This document shows positions 19,464-28,661 of a stretch of 64,000 bases of DNA, piece by piece (the first letter of the stretch is position 1; each line of letters starts with the position of its first letter). This stretch comes from Methylomonas paludis (GTDB taxonomy: Bacteria > Pseudomonadota > Gammaproteobacteria > Methylococcales > Methylomonadaceae): assembly GCF_018734325.1 (NCBI RefSeq), contig NZ_CP073754.1:1860001-1924000 (forward strand), written 5' to 3'. The position numbers were made by a program, and so were the translations under genes. Below the pieces are notes generated by a model, which was not told the DNA's origin, searched no databases, and saw nothing but the letters and a program-made list of their open reading frames with translations.

Positions 19464-19748
19464 ATCAGTGAGTCGCTATTTTTGCGAAAGCTTGTTTAGG
19501 GGCATCCCAGCCCCAACAAGCGGCAAAAATTACGCGACCGCTAATGCCTCCGGCGGCCCCGATTCGTCCTCCTCACCTCGTTCCGACCCAACAAGGGGAT
19601 CGGAACTTCGGCTCCAAGTGACTTGACGGCGTTTCGCGATGCCTTGCAGGTTTTCTCCGCTTCGCTTCGAAAACCCGCCCGGCGCTACGCCTATCGGGGA
19701 CTAAAAATCTTCGCTCCACTTACGTTCCGCTTCCAAGATTTTCAGCGT
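19464..19748. mobile_element. 285-bp structured repeat, copy 2 (after the Rpn nuclease gene)
   Basis: Reads the same base for base as 8122-8406, in the same orientation relative to the + strand. Left junction TTACC|ATCAGTG, right junction CAGCGT|ATGA; no target duplication is evident. The same stem-loops are present, so here it could also end the nuclease transcript. The rest of the gap to gyrA (19749-20019) holds a short stretch, about 19767-19790 (TTCATCCGTCATTTTAAG then TTTGGC), that recurs with two changes near 40762-40786, and otherwise nothing I recognise. Confidence 0.75.
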
Positions 19749-20019
19749 ATGATTTTTTTCGCCGCAAGTTCATCCGTCATTTTAAGTTTGGCGCACCATT
19801 AGTACTATTGTTTTTATGTCCTTAAAAGCACAATGTAATCGGTTTAACCCGGATAAAACCGCTGGCCACCAACTTCGACACATCACTTCCCACGGAACCC
19901 CTTACGTTTGATACAATACAGTGCTTTAACACTCGCTAGTCGTTTGCAGCAAAGGATGTGTTGCTTAGACTTTTTATGAGGATTCTGCCCCTTATCGGCA
20001 GTACTGGAATCACGGACAC

Positions 20020-22623
20020 ATGTCAGACTTCGCTAAAGAAATATTTCCGGTCAATCTCGAAGACGAGATGAAGCAATCCTATCTCGATTACGCCATGAGC
20101 GTTATCGTAGGCAGGGCCTTACCCGATGTCAGAGACGGCTTGAAACCAGTACACCGCCGCGTGCTTTACGCGATGAGCGAACTGGGCAACGACTGGAACA
20201 AGCCTTACAAAAAATCGGCCAGGGTGGTCGGTGACGTGATCGGTAAATACCATCCCCACGGCGATACGGCGGTATACGACACCATCGTCCGTATGGCTCA
20301 GCCGTTTTCCTTGCGTTACATGCTGGTGGACGGGCAGGGCAACTTCGGTTCGGTTGACGGTGATTCCCCGGCGGCGATGCGGTACACCGAGGTGCGCATG
20401 TCGCGTATCGCTCATGAACTGCTGGCCGATCTGGACAAGGAAACAGTGGATTTTGTCGCCAACTACGACGAATCCGAATCCGAACCCACGGTGATGCCCA
20501 CCAAGGTTCCCACTTTACTGATCAACGGTTCTTCTGGTATCGCCGTTGGTATGGCCACCAATATTCCGCCGCATAATCTGGGTGAAATTGTTTCGGCTTG
20601 TTTGGCTCTGATCGATAACGACGATCTGACGCTGCATGAATTGATGGAAATTATTCCCGGCCCGGATTTTCCGACTGCCGGCATCATCAATGGCGCATCC
20701 GGGATTTACGAAGCCTATGCCACCGGCAGGGGCCGTATTTATTTACGGGGGCGCAGCCATTTTGAAGACATTGGCGACAGCAGCCGTCAAGCTATCATTA
20801 CTACCGAATTACCGTATCAAGTCAATAAAGCCCGCTTACTGGAAAAAATTGCCGAACTGGTCAAGGAAGGCAAGCTGGAAGGCATTTCCGGCCTGCGCGA
20901 CGAGTCCGACAAGGATGGTATGCGCATGGTGGTGGAACTGAAACGCGGTGAAGTGCCGGATGTGGTGCTGAACAATCTGTACAAACATACCCAGTTGCAA
21001 ACCGTATTCGGTATCAATATGGTGGCTTTGTACGATGGCCGCCCGGAATGTATGAATCTGAAACAGATTCTGCTGGCCTTTATCGACCACCGCCGCGAAA
21101 TCGTTACCCGCCGTACCATTTACAATCTGCGTAAAGCCAGAGATCGCGCCCATGTCCTGGAAGGCTTGGCTGTTGCACTGGCCAATATCGACGCGATGAT
21201 CGAACTGATCAAAACTTCGCCCAACCCACAGGAAGCCAAACAGGGTCTGTTGGAAAGAACCTGGGATGCCGGTCTGGTGGCCAGTTTGCTGGATAGAGCC
21301 GATGCCCAGCGTTCCCGTCCTGATGATTTACCGGTTGAGTTCGGTATTCTTGACGGGGTTTACCGGCTTTCCGAAACCCAGGCCCAGGCGATTTTGGATT
21401 TGCGTCTGCACCGTTTAACCGGTTTGGAACAGGACAAAATTGTTAATGAATATAAAGAACTGCTGGCATTGATAGATGAATACCTGTATATCTTAGGCAG
21501 TGACGCCCGTTTGATGGAAGTTATCCGCGAAGAACTGGTGGAAATCAAAAACCAGTATGCGGATGCCCGGCGCACCGAAATTATTCAGGATTACACCAAT
21601 CTTTCCCGCGAAGATCTGATTACCGAAGAAGACATGGTGGTGACCATGTCTCATGCCGGTTATGTCAAAACACAGCCGTTAAGTGATTATCGCGCCCAGC
21701 GTCGTGGTGGCCGAGGCAAATCAGCCACGGCCACCAAAGAAAACGATTTTGTGGAAAAACTGATTATCGCCAATACTCACGACACCATCCTGTGTTTTTC
21801 TTCGCAAGGCAAGGTGTATGGCTTGAAAGTATTCGATTTACCGGTTGCCAGCCGGGCTGCATCCGGCAAACCGTTTGTCAATCTGCTGCCGCTGGAAGAA
21901 GGCGAGAAAATCAACGCCATGTTGCCGATACGGGAATACAGCGATGATAAATATATCTTTATGGCCACTTCTTCGGGTGTGGTGAAAAAAACGCCGTTAC
22001 CGGAATTTGCCCGCCAGCGCACTAACGGCAAGATAGCCATCGACCTTAACGAGAATGATACCCTGGTGGGTGTCGCCGTTACCGATGGTCAGCAGAATGT
22101 ACTGTTGTTCAGCAGCGATGGTAAAGCGGTATGCTTTAACGAATCCGATGTGCGCTCCATGGGTAGAACCGCTACTGGTGTGCGTGGTATTCGTTTGCAG
22201 GATGGCCAGCGGGTTATTTCGCTGATTATCGCCAGCGAAGGCACGGTGTTGAACATTACCGAAAACGGTTACGGCAAACGCACCAAACTGGAAGAGTTTA
22301 CCCAGCATAGACGCGGTGGCCAGGGCCTGATTGCCATCCAGACTTCCGAGCGCAATGGCGCTGTGGTGGGGGCGGTACTGGTTAACGACAATGATGAAAT
22401 CATGCTGATCACTAACGGCGGTATTCTGGTCAGAACCCGGGTTAACGAGATTTCCATCGTCGGCCGAAATACTCAGGGTGTTACCGTTATTCGCCTGGAT
22501 AAAGGTGAAAAAGTCGTGGGTGTCGATAGAATAGAAGGCTTGGGCGACGAGGAAGATGCCGATGCCGAATTTACTGATGATGTGGAAATCACTAACACCG
22601 ATAATGGTGCGGAAGAAGAATAA
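20020..22623 (+). CDS. gyrA: DNA gyrase subunit A
   Basis: Type II topoisomerase subunit that breaks and rejoins DNA, 867 residues. The N-terminus aligns without gaps with E. coli GyrA through [19 protein letters not shown]; the quinolone-pocket positions equivalent to E. coli Ser83 and Asp87 are Thr and Asp. The catalytic Tyr is in [10 protein letters not shown] (residue 122). The C-terminal domain shows the beta-pinwheel blades and the GyrA box QRRGGRGK. The tail is acidic ([20 protein letters not shown]). Thr at position 83 is common in wild-type strains of other genera, so it does not by itself signal resistance. It overlaps serC by one base (TAATG). Confidence 0.99.
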   Translation: MSDFAKEIFPVNLEDEMKQSYLDYAMSVIVGRALPDVRDGLKPVHRRVLYAMSELGNDWNKPYKKSARVVGDVIGKYHPHGDTAVYDTIVRMAQPFSLRYMLVDGQGNFGSVDGDSPAAMRYTEVRMSRIAHELLADLDKETVDFVANYDESESEPTVMPTKVPTLLINGSSGIAVGMATNIPPHNLGEIVSACLALIDNDDLTLHELMEIIPGPDFPTAGIINGASGIYEAYATGRGRIYLRGRSHFEDIGDSSRQAIITTELPYQVNKARLLEKIAELVKEGKLEGISGLRDESDKDGMRMVVELKRGEVPDVVLNNLYKHTQLQTVFGINMVALYDGRPECMNLKQILLAFIDHRREIVTRRTIYNLRKARDRAHVLEGLAVALANIDAMIELIKTSPNPQEAKQGLLERTWDAGLVASLLDRADAQRSRPDDLPVEFGILDGVYRLSETQAQAILDLRLHRLTGLEQDKIVNEYKELLALIDEYLYILGSDARLMEVIREELVEIKNQYADARRTEIIQDYTNLSREDLITEEDMVVTMSHAGYVKTQPLSDYRAQRRGGRGKSATATKENDFVEKLIIANTHDTILCFSSQGKVYGLKVFDLPVASRAASGKPFVNLLPLEEGEKINAMLPIREYSDDKYIFMATSSGVVKKTPLPEFARQRTNGKIAIDLNENDTLVGVAVTDGQQNVLLFSSDGKAVCFNESDVRSMGRTATGVRGIRLQDGQRVISLIIASEGTVLNITENGYGKRTKLEEFTQHRRGGQGLIAIQTSERNGAVVGAVLVNDNDEIMLITNGGILVRTRVNEISIVGRNTQGVTVIRLDKGEKVVGVDRIEGLGDEEDADAEFTDDVEITNTDNGAEEE

Positions 22624-23702
22624 TGTCCAGAGTTTTTAATTTTAGCGCCGGTCCATCTACCTTGCCTGTGGAAGTATTGGAGCAAGCCCGGCAGGAAATG
22701 CTGGATTGGCAAGGCAGCGGTATGTCGGTGATGGAAATGAGCCATCGCGGCAAACATTTCATGGCCATAGCCGAAGCCATGAAAAATGATTTGATCGAAT
22801 TATTGGCTATTCCAGCCAATTATCAGGTTCTGTTTCTACAAGGCGGCGCCAGTGCGCAGTTTGCCCTGATTCCACAAAATATACTTAACGGTAAGACCAA
22901 AGCAGCTTATGTCAATACCGGTGCCTGGTCTACCAGCGCCATCAAGGAAGCCGGCAAATACTGTGAAGTACAACTGTCTGCCAGTGCTGAAACCAGCGGT
23001 TTTACCACCGTCCCGACCTTGAACACCTGGCAGATCGATAGTGATGCAGCCTATTTGCATTACACCTCCAACGAAACCATCCACGGCGTGGAGTTTAGCG
23101 AAATACCTGATGTGGCGGACATACCGCTGGTATGCGATATGTCGTCCAATATTTTGTCCCGGCAGTTTGATGTCAGCCGGTTTGGCCTGATCTACGCCGG
23201 TGCCCAAAAAAACATGGGGCCATCTGGTGTAACCGTGGTCATCGTTCGTGATGATTTGCTGGGCCTGACTCAGGACACCGTGCCTTCGGTGTTTAATTAT
23301 CAGTTGCAGGCCAAGAGTGATTCCATGCTGAACACTCCGGCCACTTATAACTGGTATTTACTGGGTCTGGTACTGCAATGGAGTAAACGCCAGGGCGGTT
23401 TGGCAGCTATTGAGCAAACTAATATCCGCAAAGCGCAAAAATTGTATCAGGCCATTGATGCTTCGGTTTTATACCGGAATCCGGTCGATCCTGAATACCG
23501 CTCCAGAATGAATGTGCCTTTCGTATTGGCAGATGCCGGCCTGGACAAAGAATTTTTACGTCTGGCAGATGCCGCCGGTTTAAGTTCGCTGCCCGGCCAC
23601 CGCTCGGTAGGCGGTATGCGGGCCAGTATTTATAACGCCATGTCCGAAGCCGGGGTAGATGCCTTAATCGATTTTATGGCCGAGTTTGAACGCACTCATT
23701 AA
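22623..23702 (+). CDS. serC: Phosphoserine aminotransferase
   Basis: PLP enzyme of 359 residues for serine synthesis (3-phosphohydroxypyruvate to phosphoserine) and also for the pyridoxal pathway. N-terminal FNFSAGPSTLPVEVLEQA and the PLP lysine in GLIYAGAQKNMGPSGVTVV are clear; YNWYLLGLVLQW and LPGHRSVGGMRASIYNAM near the end are family signatures. It starts on the gyrA stop and is followed 2 bp later by pheA, an order conserved in many gammaproteobacteria. Confidence 0.98.
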   Translation: MSRVFNFSAGPSTLPVEVLEQARQEMLDWQGSGMSVMEMSHRGKHFMAIAEAMKNDLIELLAIPANYQVLFLQGGASAQFALIPQNILNGKTKAAYVNTGAWSTSAIKEAGKYCEVQLSASAETSGFTTVPTLNTWQIDSDAAYLHYTSNETIHGVEFSEIPDVADIPLVCDMSSNILSRQFDVSRFGLIYAGAQKNMGPSGVTVVIVRDDLLGLTQDTVPSVFNYQLQAKSDSMLNTPATYNWYLLGLVLQWSKRQGGLAAIEQTNIRKAQKLYQAIDASVLYRNPVDPEYRSRMNVPFVLADAGLDKEFLRLADAAGLSSLPGHRSVGGMRASIYNAMSEAGVDALIDFMAEFERTH

Positions 23703-23704
23703 GT

Positions 23705-24802
23705 ATGACCGCTATGACAGACATTATCCCGCTTAGCACATTAAGAGATCAAATCGACGCGATAGATCAGCAAATTTTGGCCTTGATCAATCAGCGTGCC
23801 CAGTGCGCTCAGGAAGTAGCCCGCACCAAACTGGCTGAAGGTGAAACCGGCAGCTTTTACCGCCCGGATCGCGAAGCCCTGGTGCTGCGCCGGATCAAGG
23901 AACTCAATCCCGGCCCCTTAACGGCCGATACGGCTGCACATTTATTCCGGGAACTGATGTCTGCCTGTCTGGCCCTGGAAAAACCGCTGGAAGTGGCTTT
24001 CCTTGGCCCAGCCGGCACATTTACCCAGCAGGCGGTATTCAAGCATTTTGGCCATGCTGTGCAGGATATTCCGGTAGCCACCATTTATGATATTTTTCAT
24101 GCTGTGGATACTGGGCAGTGCCAGTTTGGTGTGGTGCCGGTGGAAAACTCCACCGAAGGCGTGATTGCTCATACTCTGGATCGTTTTATCGATTCCAATT
24201 TGCAGATTTGCGGCGAGGTGGAGATTCGTGTGCATCAGAATCTGCTGGGTAAAATGGAATCTCTGGCTGATATTAAAGAAGTGTATTCCCATCAACAATC
24301 GCTGGCTCAATGCCGGCAATGGCTGAATATCAATCTGCCCGGCGTGAATTGTGTTGCTGTCAGCAGCAATGCCGAGGCTGCCCGACTGGCCAGTCTGGAT
24401 AATAGCAAAGCCGCTATTGCCGGATTGATCGCCGCCGAACTCTACGGCTTGAATGTGCTGGGCAATAATATTGAAGATGAAGCCAACAACACCACGCGCT
24501 TTATTGTGATTGGCCGTCAGCAACCGGCTTCCACCGGTGCCGATAAAACCACCATATTGGTATCCACCGGCAATCAGGCCGGCGCTTTATACAAAATCCT
24601 TGGCCCATTTGCCGACTTTGGTATCAGCATGGCTCATATCGAATCGCGACCATCCCGCCAGGCCTTGTGGGAATATGTATTTTTTATTGATATTGACGGC
24701 CATCGCGAAGATGACAATGTAGCCCAAGCGCTGGCCTTGCTGCAAAACAATGTCAAGTTGTTAAAAATATTGGGCTCTTATCCTAAGGCTGTGATTACCT
24801 AA
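23705..24802 (+). CDS. pheA: Bifunctional chorismate mutase / prephenate dehydratase
   Basis: P-protein of phenylalanine synthesis, 365 residues. Chorismate mutase domain at about residues 8-92 (LRDQIDAIDQQILALINQRA), prephenate dehydratase at about 96-270 (VAFLGPAGTFTQQAVFKHFG, VPVENSTEGVIAHTLDRF, and the TRF motif in ANNTTRFIVIG), and an ACT domain at about 280-360 with GALYKILGPFADFGISMAHI and ESRPSR for feedback by phenylalanine. A second ATG five codons... no better supported start lies downstream at 23714. Normally hisC follows at once; here 16 kb of accessory DNA does. A decayed copy of its 3' end lies at 34747-35046. Confidence 0.97.
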   Translation: MTAMTDIIPLSTLRDQIDAIDQQILALINQRAQCAQEVARTKLAEGETGSFYRPDREALVLRRIKELNPGPLTADTAAHLFRELMSACLALEKPLEVAFLGPAGTFTQQAVFKHFGHAVQDIPVATIYDIFHAVDTGQCQFGVVPVENSTEGVIAHTLDRFIDSNLQICGEVEIRVHQNLLGKMESLADIKEVYSHQQSLAQCRQWLNINLPGVNCVAVSSNAEAARLASLDNSKAAIAGLIAAELYGLNVLGNNIEDEANNTTRFIVIGRQQPASTGADKTTILVSTGNQAGALYKILGPFADFGISMAHIESRPSRQALWEYVFFIDIDGHREDDNVAQALALLQNNVKLLKILGSYPKAVIT

Positions 24803-25143
24803 CTAAACACGGCGGGAAAGGGGAGTTGTGCAGCATTTTGCTATTGCGGCTCGCCTGAGTACGAAATGAAAATTCCCTAAGCGAGTTCGATCTGCCATCA
24901 TGTAATTGATAAAACCAAGGGTTTGGTGTTATAAGTTAGTCGTGAGGCCATTCAGTTTATCCCATCTAGCATATAGTACTCCAACCGTGTATTGATGAAT
25001 AGGACATTGGATAGACTGAACACAGTGATACGCATTAATCGCAAACGATGCAGTTCCTTACATCAACTTCCTATTTGGCTTATCCTCCAAAAAAGTTGAC
25101 CAACTATTTGGGTGTCAGTGCTGCAAATCTGCTTAAGTATTTT
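24803..25143. other. Intergenic region after pheA, left edge of the island
   Basis: 341 bp without a gene that I can support. The sequence loses the GC-rich coding character of pheA immediately after its stop codon. I see no integrase, tRNA or clear direct repeat marking an edge here. Confidence 0.4.
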
Positions 25144-26328
25144 ATGAAGATTGAATCTATTCGGCTAAAAAATTTCAAGACCTTCCGCGATGTCCATCTA
25201 AAAGAGATTCCACCTTTTTTAGTAGTCGTTGGCGCTAATGGCTCTGGAAAAACCACCTTATTCGATGTGTTTGGATTTTTACATGACTGTTTGAAAGGTA
25301 ATGTTCGCCAAGCCTTAGATAGCCGCGGGCGATTTAAAGAAGTAGTCAGTAAAGACAGCGATGGCGATAGTATCCTGATTGAAATCCAATATCGCATGGA
25401 AATTACCGATGTTGATCGTTTAGTCACCTATTCTCTGGAAATTGCCGAAAAAAATAATGCGCCCTATGTAAAACGAGAAATATTGCGTTATAAACGTGGC
25501 CGGCACGGTAGCCCATATCATTTTCTGGATTTTGCCAATGGCGAAGGTTACGCTGTGACTAATGAAGAAGACTTTCATAAGTCAGACGAAGAACTCACCC
25601 GCGAAAATCAGTCGGTAGCACCCGATTCTTTGGCCATCAAAGGACTGGGGCAGTTTGCCCGATTTAAAGCGGCCAATGCATTTAGGCAATTAGTTGAATC
25701 GTGGCATGTTTCTGATTTTCACATCAATGCGGCACGAGGGCGCAAAGAAGCGGCGGGCGACTCGGAACACCTATCTGAAACCGGCGATAATTTGCCGCGT
25801 GTAGCGCAATATCTGTTTGAGCAATACCCCAATACTTTCCAAAAAATCATTGATACCATGAAACGGAGGGTGCCCGGAGTAAAGGATATCGAACCCAAAC
25901 TCATGGATGACGGTTTTCTGACCTTGCGCTTTCAGGACGGATCATTCAAAACCCCGTTTCTTGACCGTTATGTATCGGATGGCACCATTAAAATGTTTGC
26001 CTATCTGGTGCTATTGCACGATCCAAACCCACATCCTTTGCTATGCGTGGAAGAACCAGAAAATCAGCTTTATCCAAAACTAATGTCGGAATTAGCGGAA
26101 GAGTTTCGTCTATATTCACGAGAAGGGCAGGTACTTGTATCAACTCATTCACCCGATTTTTTAAATGCTGCCAAGTTGGAGGAAGTTTGCTGGCTAGTTA
26201 AAAAAGCCGGCTCCACTCAAATTTTTCGTGCCAAAGACGATCCGCAAATTGCTGCTTACATGGCGGATGGCGATCAAATGGGCTATTTATGGAAGCAAGG
26301 CTTTTTTACCGGGGCCGATCCTGAATGA
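25144..26328 (+). CDS. AAA/SMC-like ATPase of a putative defence pair
   Basis: 394 residues. N-terminal MKIESIRLKNFKTFRDVHL is the usual start of RecF/OLD-like ATPases; Walker A is GANGSGKTT (residues 30-38), Walker B LLCVEEPENQLYP (Glu303/304), and the switch histidine is in VSTHSPDFL (His335). The middle has a DGTIKMFAYLVLL stretch in the signature region. I start at ATG 25144, where homology begins; 32 more codons are open upstream. It overlaps the next gene by 4 bp (ATGA). ATPases of this class paired with a TOPRIM-like partner include OLD, Gabija and PARIS phage-defence systems; this exact pair is of the DUF4276 type. Role in defence is an inference from architecture and context. Confidence 0.85.
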   Translation: MKIESIRLKNFKTFRDVHLKEIPPFLVVVGANGSGKTTLFDVFGFLHDCLKGNVRQALDSRGRFKEVVSKDSDGDSILIEIQYRMEITDVDRLVTYSLEIAEKNNAPYVKREILRYKRGRHGSPYHFLDFANGEGYAVTNEEDFHKSDEELTRENQSVAPDSLAIKGLGQFARFKAANAFRQLVESWHVSDFHINAARGRKEAAGDSEHLSETGDNLPRVAQYLFEQYPNTFQKIIDTMKRRVPGVKDIEPKLMDDGFLTLRFQDGSFKTPFLDRYVSDGTIKMFAYLVLLHDPNPHPLLCVEEPENQLYPKLMSELAEEFRLYSREGQVLVSTHSPDFLNAAKLEEVCWLVKKAGSTQIFRAKDDPQIAAYMADGDQMGYLWKQGFFTGADPE

Positions 26329-26921
26329 AAGAATTGGTATTTTTGCTGGAAGAGCCATCTGCTAAAGCCATGCTGGAAAGTTTGCTGACAAAAATTCTCA
26401 GTCCAGACATTACACCAAGGCTAATAGCCTTCGAGGGTAAGCAGGATCTGGAAAAACAGCTAGTCAAACGCATCAAAGGATACATTAATCCTCAGGCCAG
26501 ATTTATTGTAATGCGCGATCTTGACAGTGCTCCAGATTGTAAAGAATTAAAAAAGACGCTGTTAGACAAATGTATTGCTACTGGTCGTCAGCCTGCGCCT
26601 ATGGTACGCATAGCTTGCCGTGAACTGGAAAGCTTTTACCTTGCCGATCTGCAAGCTGTGGAATCGGCTATGAACATCGACGGCTTGGTTAAACAGCAAA
26701 ATACTAAAAAATTTCGCAACCCAGATAATTTAGCTAGCCCAAGTCGAGAACTAGCCGTTTTAACCAAACATCGTTATCAAAAAGTCAGCGATTCCAGAAT
26801 TATTGGCAAACATCTTGATGTAAATAATCAACGTTCAGCCAGTTTTAAAAATCTGATTGTCGGAATTCGGCGCATGGAGAAGGAGCTTGTTGAGCTTGGT
26901 GTTGGAAAGGATAGTGATTAG
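26325..26921 (+). CDS. DUF4276-like TOPRIM-type partner protein
   Basis: 198 residues, translationally coupled to the ATPase gene before it. The N-terminal strand ELVFLLEEPSAKAMLESLL carries the acidic residue (Glu9/Glu10) of a TOPRIM-like fold, and FIVMRD65LD67SAPDC carries the DxD motif; a further conserved acidic element is RIACRELESFYLAD. This matches the DUF4276 / RloB-like layout. Such proteins are thought to be nuclease or RNase effectors switched by the partner ATPase. No catalytic proof can be had from sequence alone. Confidence 0.8.
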   Translation: MKELVFLLEEPSAKAMLESLLTKILSPDITPRLIAFEGKQDLEKQLVKRIKGYINPQARFIVMRDLDSAPDCKELKKTLLDKCIATGRQPAPMVRIACRELESFYLADLQAVESAMNIDGLVKQQNTKKFRNPDNLASPSRELAVLTKHRYQKVSDSRIIGKHLDVNNQRSASFKNLIVGIRRMEKELVELGVGKDSD

Positions 26922-27307
26922 TACCAACTAGCTCAGAGACCACTCCGATCTGAGCAGTTATGGATTAGAGTCATCTTGATGTGCAAACCGGAATAAGTTA
27001 TCTTACTTACCAAATTGATGAGCCGCTAGAGCTGAGATAATGCTAGTAAAAAGATAGGAAGAAAATGGGTTTCATCCTATAAAGCCCAAGGCTTACAATC
27101 AAAGCAAACTCTATCCCTGTCAAAACTACTGGTCAATCAAACTAAGATCATCCCAACGGAAATAACCGCCGCTGTTTCATTAGCAGACATTGAATACAGC
27201 TTTGATAGGTCTATCATTGCCCTTTAGTTGTCGGACTTTTTTGACAACAAATGGATTACATTACGAAAAAGTTTATTAGTACTGTGATTTTGGTTAAACC
27301 GTTTCAG
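26922..27307. other. Intergenic region before the IS4 element
   Basis: About 385 bp with no supported gene. Short open stretches exist in several frames, but none has a start, ribosome binding site or recognisable motif. It ends in CCGTTTCAG (27299-27307), the left copy of the IS4 target duplication. Confidence 0.4.
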
Positions 27308-28566
27308 CTCTGTACACGACAAAACCTAAAAACCGGCTAAAGAAGATGATCTAAGCTTATGACTTGAAAGCCCATCGCAAATCTGTTTCACTCTCTAATG
27401 ACTAAAAAAGGGGGTGAACATGGACTTAAACGATGGGCTTAGAGCGATTTTAAAAGACCATGTGTCTTGGAGCAAGCGCCGTTTAGATTGTTTTATCGGT
27501 CTGTTACTGGCGTTAATCCAATCCAGGCACATGAATTTAACGCAATTAGCGGTGAATTTTGGTGGACAGGCGACCTTAAAGTCCCGGTACAGGCGGCTTC
27601 AGCGTTTTTTTCAAACCGTTGTTTTTGATTATGACGCCGTGGCGCATCTGATCATGCAGTTGTTTGATTTTAAGGGCCAGTCGTATTATTTGACTCTGGA
27701 TCGCACTAACTGGAAATGGGGAAAGGCCAATCTGAATATCCTCACCCTGGCGATTGCTTATAAAGGCATGGCGGTGCCGGTGTACTGGTTGGTGTTGAAT
27801 AAGCAGGGTAACTCCAATCAGCGTGAACGAATCGCCTTATTGCAACGCTTCATCCGGCAGTTTGGTCGGCATGGCATTCAAGGCGTATTGGCTGACCGGG
27901 AGTTTATTGGCGATCAGTGGTGGCAATGGTTAACAGACCATACCATTCCGTATTTGATTCGGATGAAAGACAATCAGTTACTGACCAATCGCCGCCACGC
28001 CGGAAAGCCCGTTCAAGCCCTATTCCGGGATTTAAAGGTGGGCGAGCAGCGCGTACTGAGGAAAAGACAGCGCATTGGCGATCAGTGGGTTTGGTTGAAC
28101 GCCTTAAAATTAGAGACCAACGAGCTATTAGTGTTGGCCAGTAACCGGCGCTTGGCTCAGGCGATTCAAGTTTACGGCCAGCGCTGGCAAATTGAAAACC
28201 TGTTCCAATGCTTGAAAGGGCGCGGCTTCCATTTAGAAGATACCCGGCTGACCCGGTATTATCGGATTAAGAAAGTCATGGCGCTCCAAGCCATTGCTTT
28301 TTGCTGGGCCCATAAAGTCGGGGAATGGAAACATCGAGCCGTTAAGCCGTTAACCATCAAACAACACGGTCGCCCGGAATGTAGCTTGTTTCGTTATGGG
28401 CTAGACGAGCTGAATAACTTTTTGTTGAAAACGGTTAAATCGGCTGATGAGATGCTTCGATTCTGGATTTTGTTTTTATGTCCGCCGACTATGATCGATT
28501 ATGACCGAAGTCGGTCTGGGAAAATAACCCTCAGAATTTAAGTGGCGCGTTTTGTCGTGTACAGAG
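27308..28566 (+). mobile_element. Complete IS4-family insertion sequence
   Basis: 1259 bp. The ends are perfect inverted repeats of 18 bp, CTCTGTACACGACAAAAC at 27308-27325 and its complement at 28549-28566. The element is flanked by an exact 9-bp target duplication, CCGTTTCAG, at 27299-27307 and 28567-28575. One transposase gene fills it. Intact ends and perfect duplication mean a recent insertion. It landed between the ATPase/TOPRIM pair and the DUF262 gene, roughly 90 bp before the start of the latter. Confidence 0.93.
27420..28541 (+). CDS. IS4-family DDE transposase
   Basis: 373 residues. Catalytic acidic residues are expected in LTLDRTNWKWG and GVLADREF; the IS4 signature Y-x2-R-x3-E-x6-K is present as YGQRWQIENLFQCLK. 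ATG 27420 follows an AGGGGGTG ribosome binding site; a GTG two codons earlier (27414) is an alternative. The frame runs unbroken to the end, so the element looks able to move by itself. Confidence 0.93.
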   Translation: MDLNDGLRAILKDHVSWSKRRLDCFIGLLLALIQSRHMNLTQLAVNFGGQATLKSRYRRLQRFFQTVVFDYDAVAHLIMQLFDFKGQSYYLTLDRTNWKWGKANLNILTLAIAYKGMAVPVYWLVLNKQGNSNQRERIALLQRFIRQFGRHGIQGVLADREFIGDQWWQWLTDHTIPYLIRMKDNQLLTNRRHAGKPVQALFRDLKVGEQRVLRKRQRIGDQWVWLNALKLETNELLVLASNRRLAQAIQVYGQRWQIENLFQCLKGRGFHLEDTRLTRYYRIKKVMALQAIAFCWAHKVGEWKHRAVKPLTIKQHGRPECSLFRYGLDELNNFLLKTVKSADEMLRFWILFLCPPTMIDYDRSRSGKITLRI

Positions 28567-28661
28567 CCGTTTCAGTTCAAATAATAGTTTCAGAAGTTTT
28601 CCTTTTTCAATGTTATAAATTATTTAACCTAGCCCTTTTTATAAAATTTTTAATTCAAATT

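Noticed and set aside
20266-20280. Thr at GyrA position 83 as a resistance mutation
   Set aside because: Thr occurs naturally at this position in various genera; without a reference from the same species nothing can be concluded.
25048-25143. An earlier start for the ATPase gene
   Set aside because: The 32 extra codons have no resemblance to the family, which begins with the MKI...LKNF pattern at 25144.
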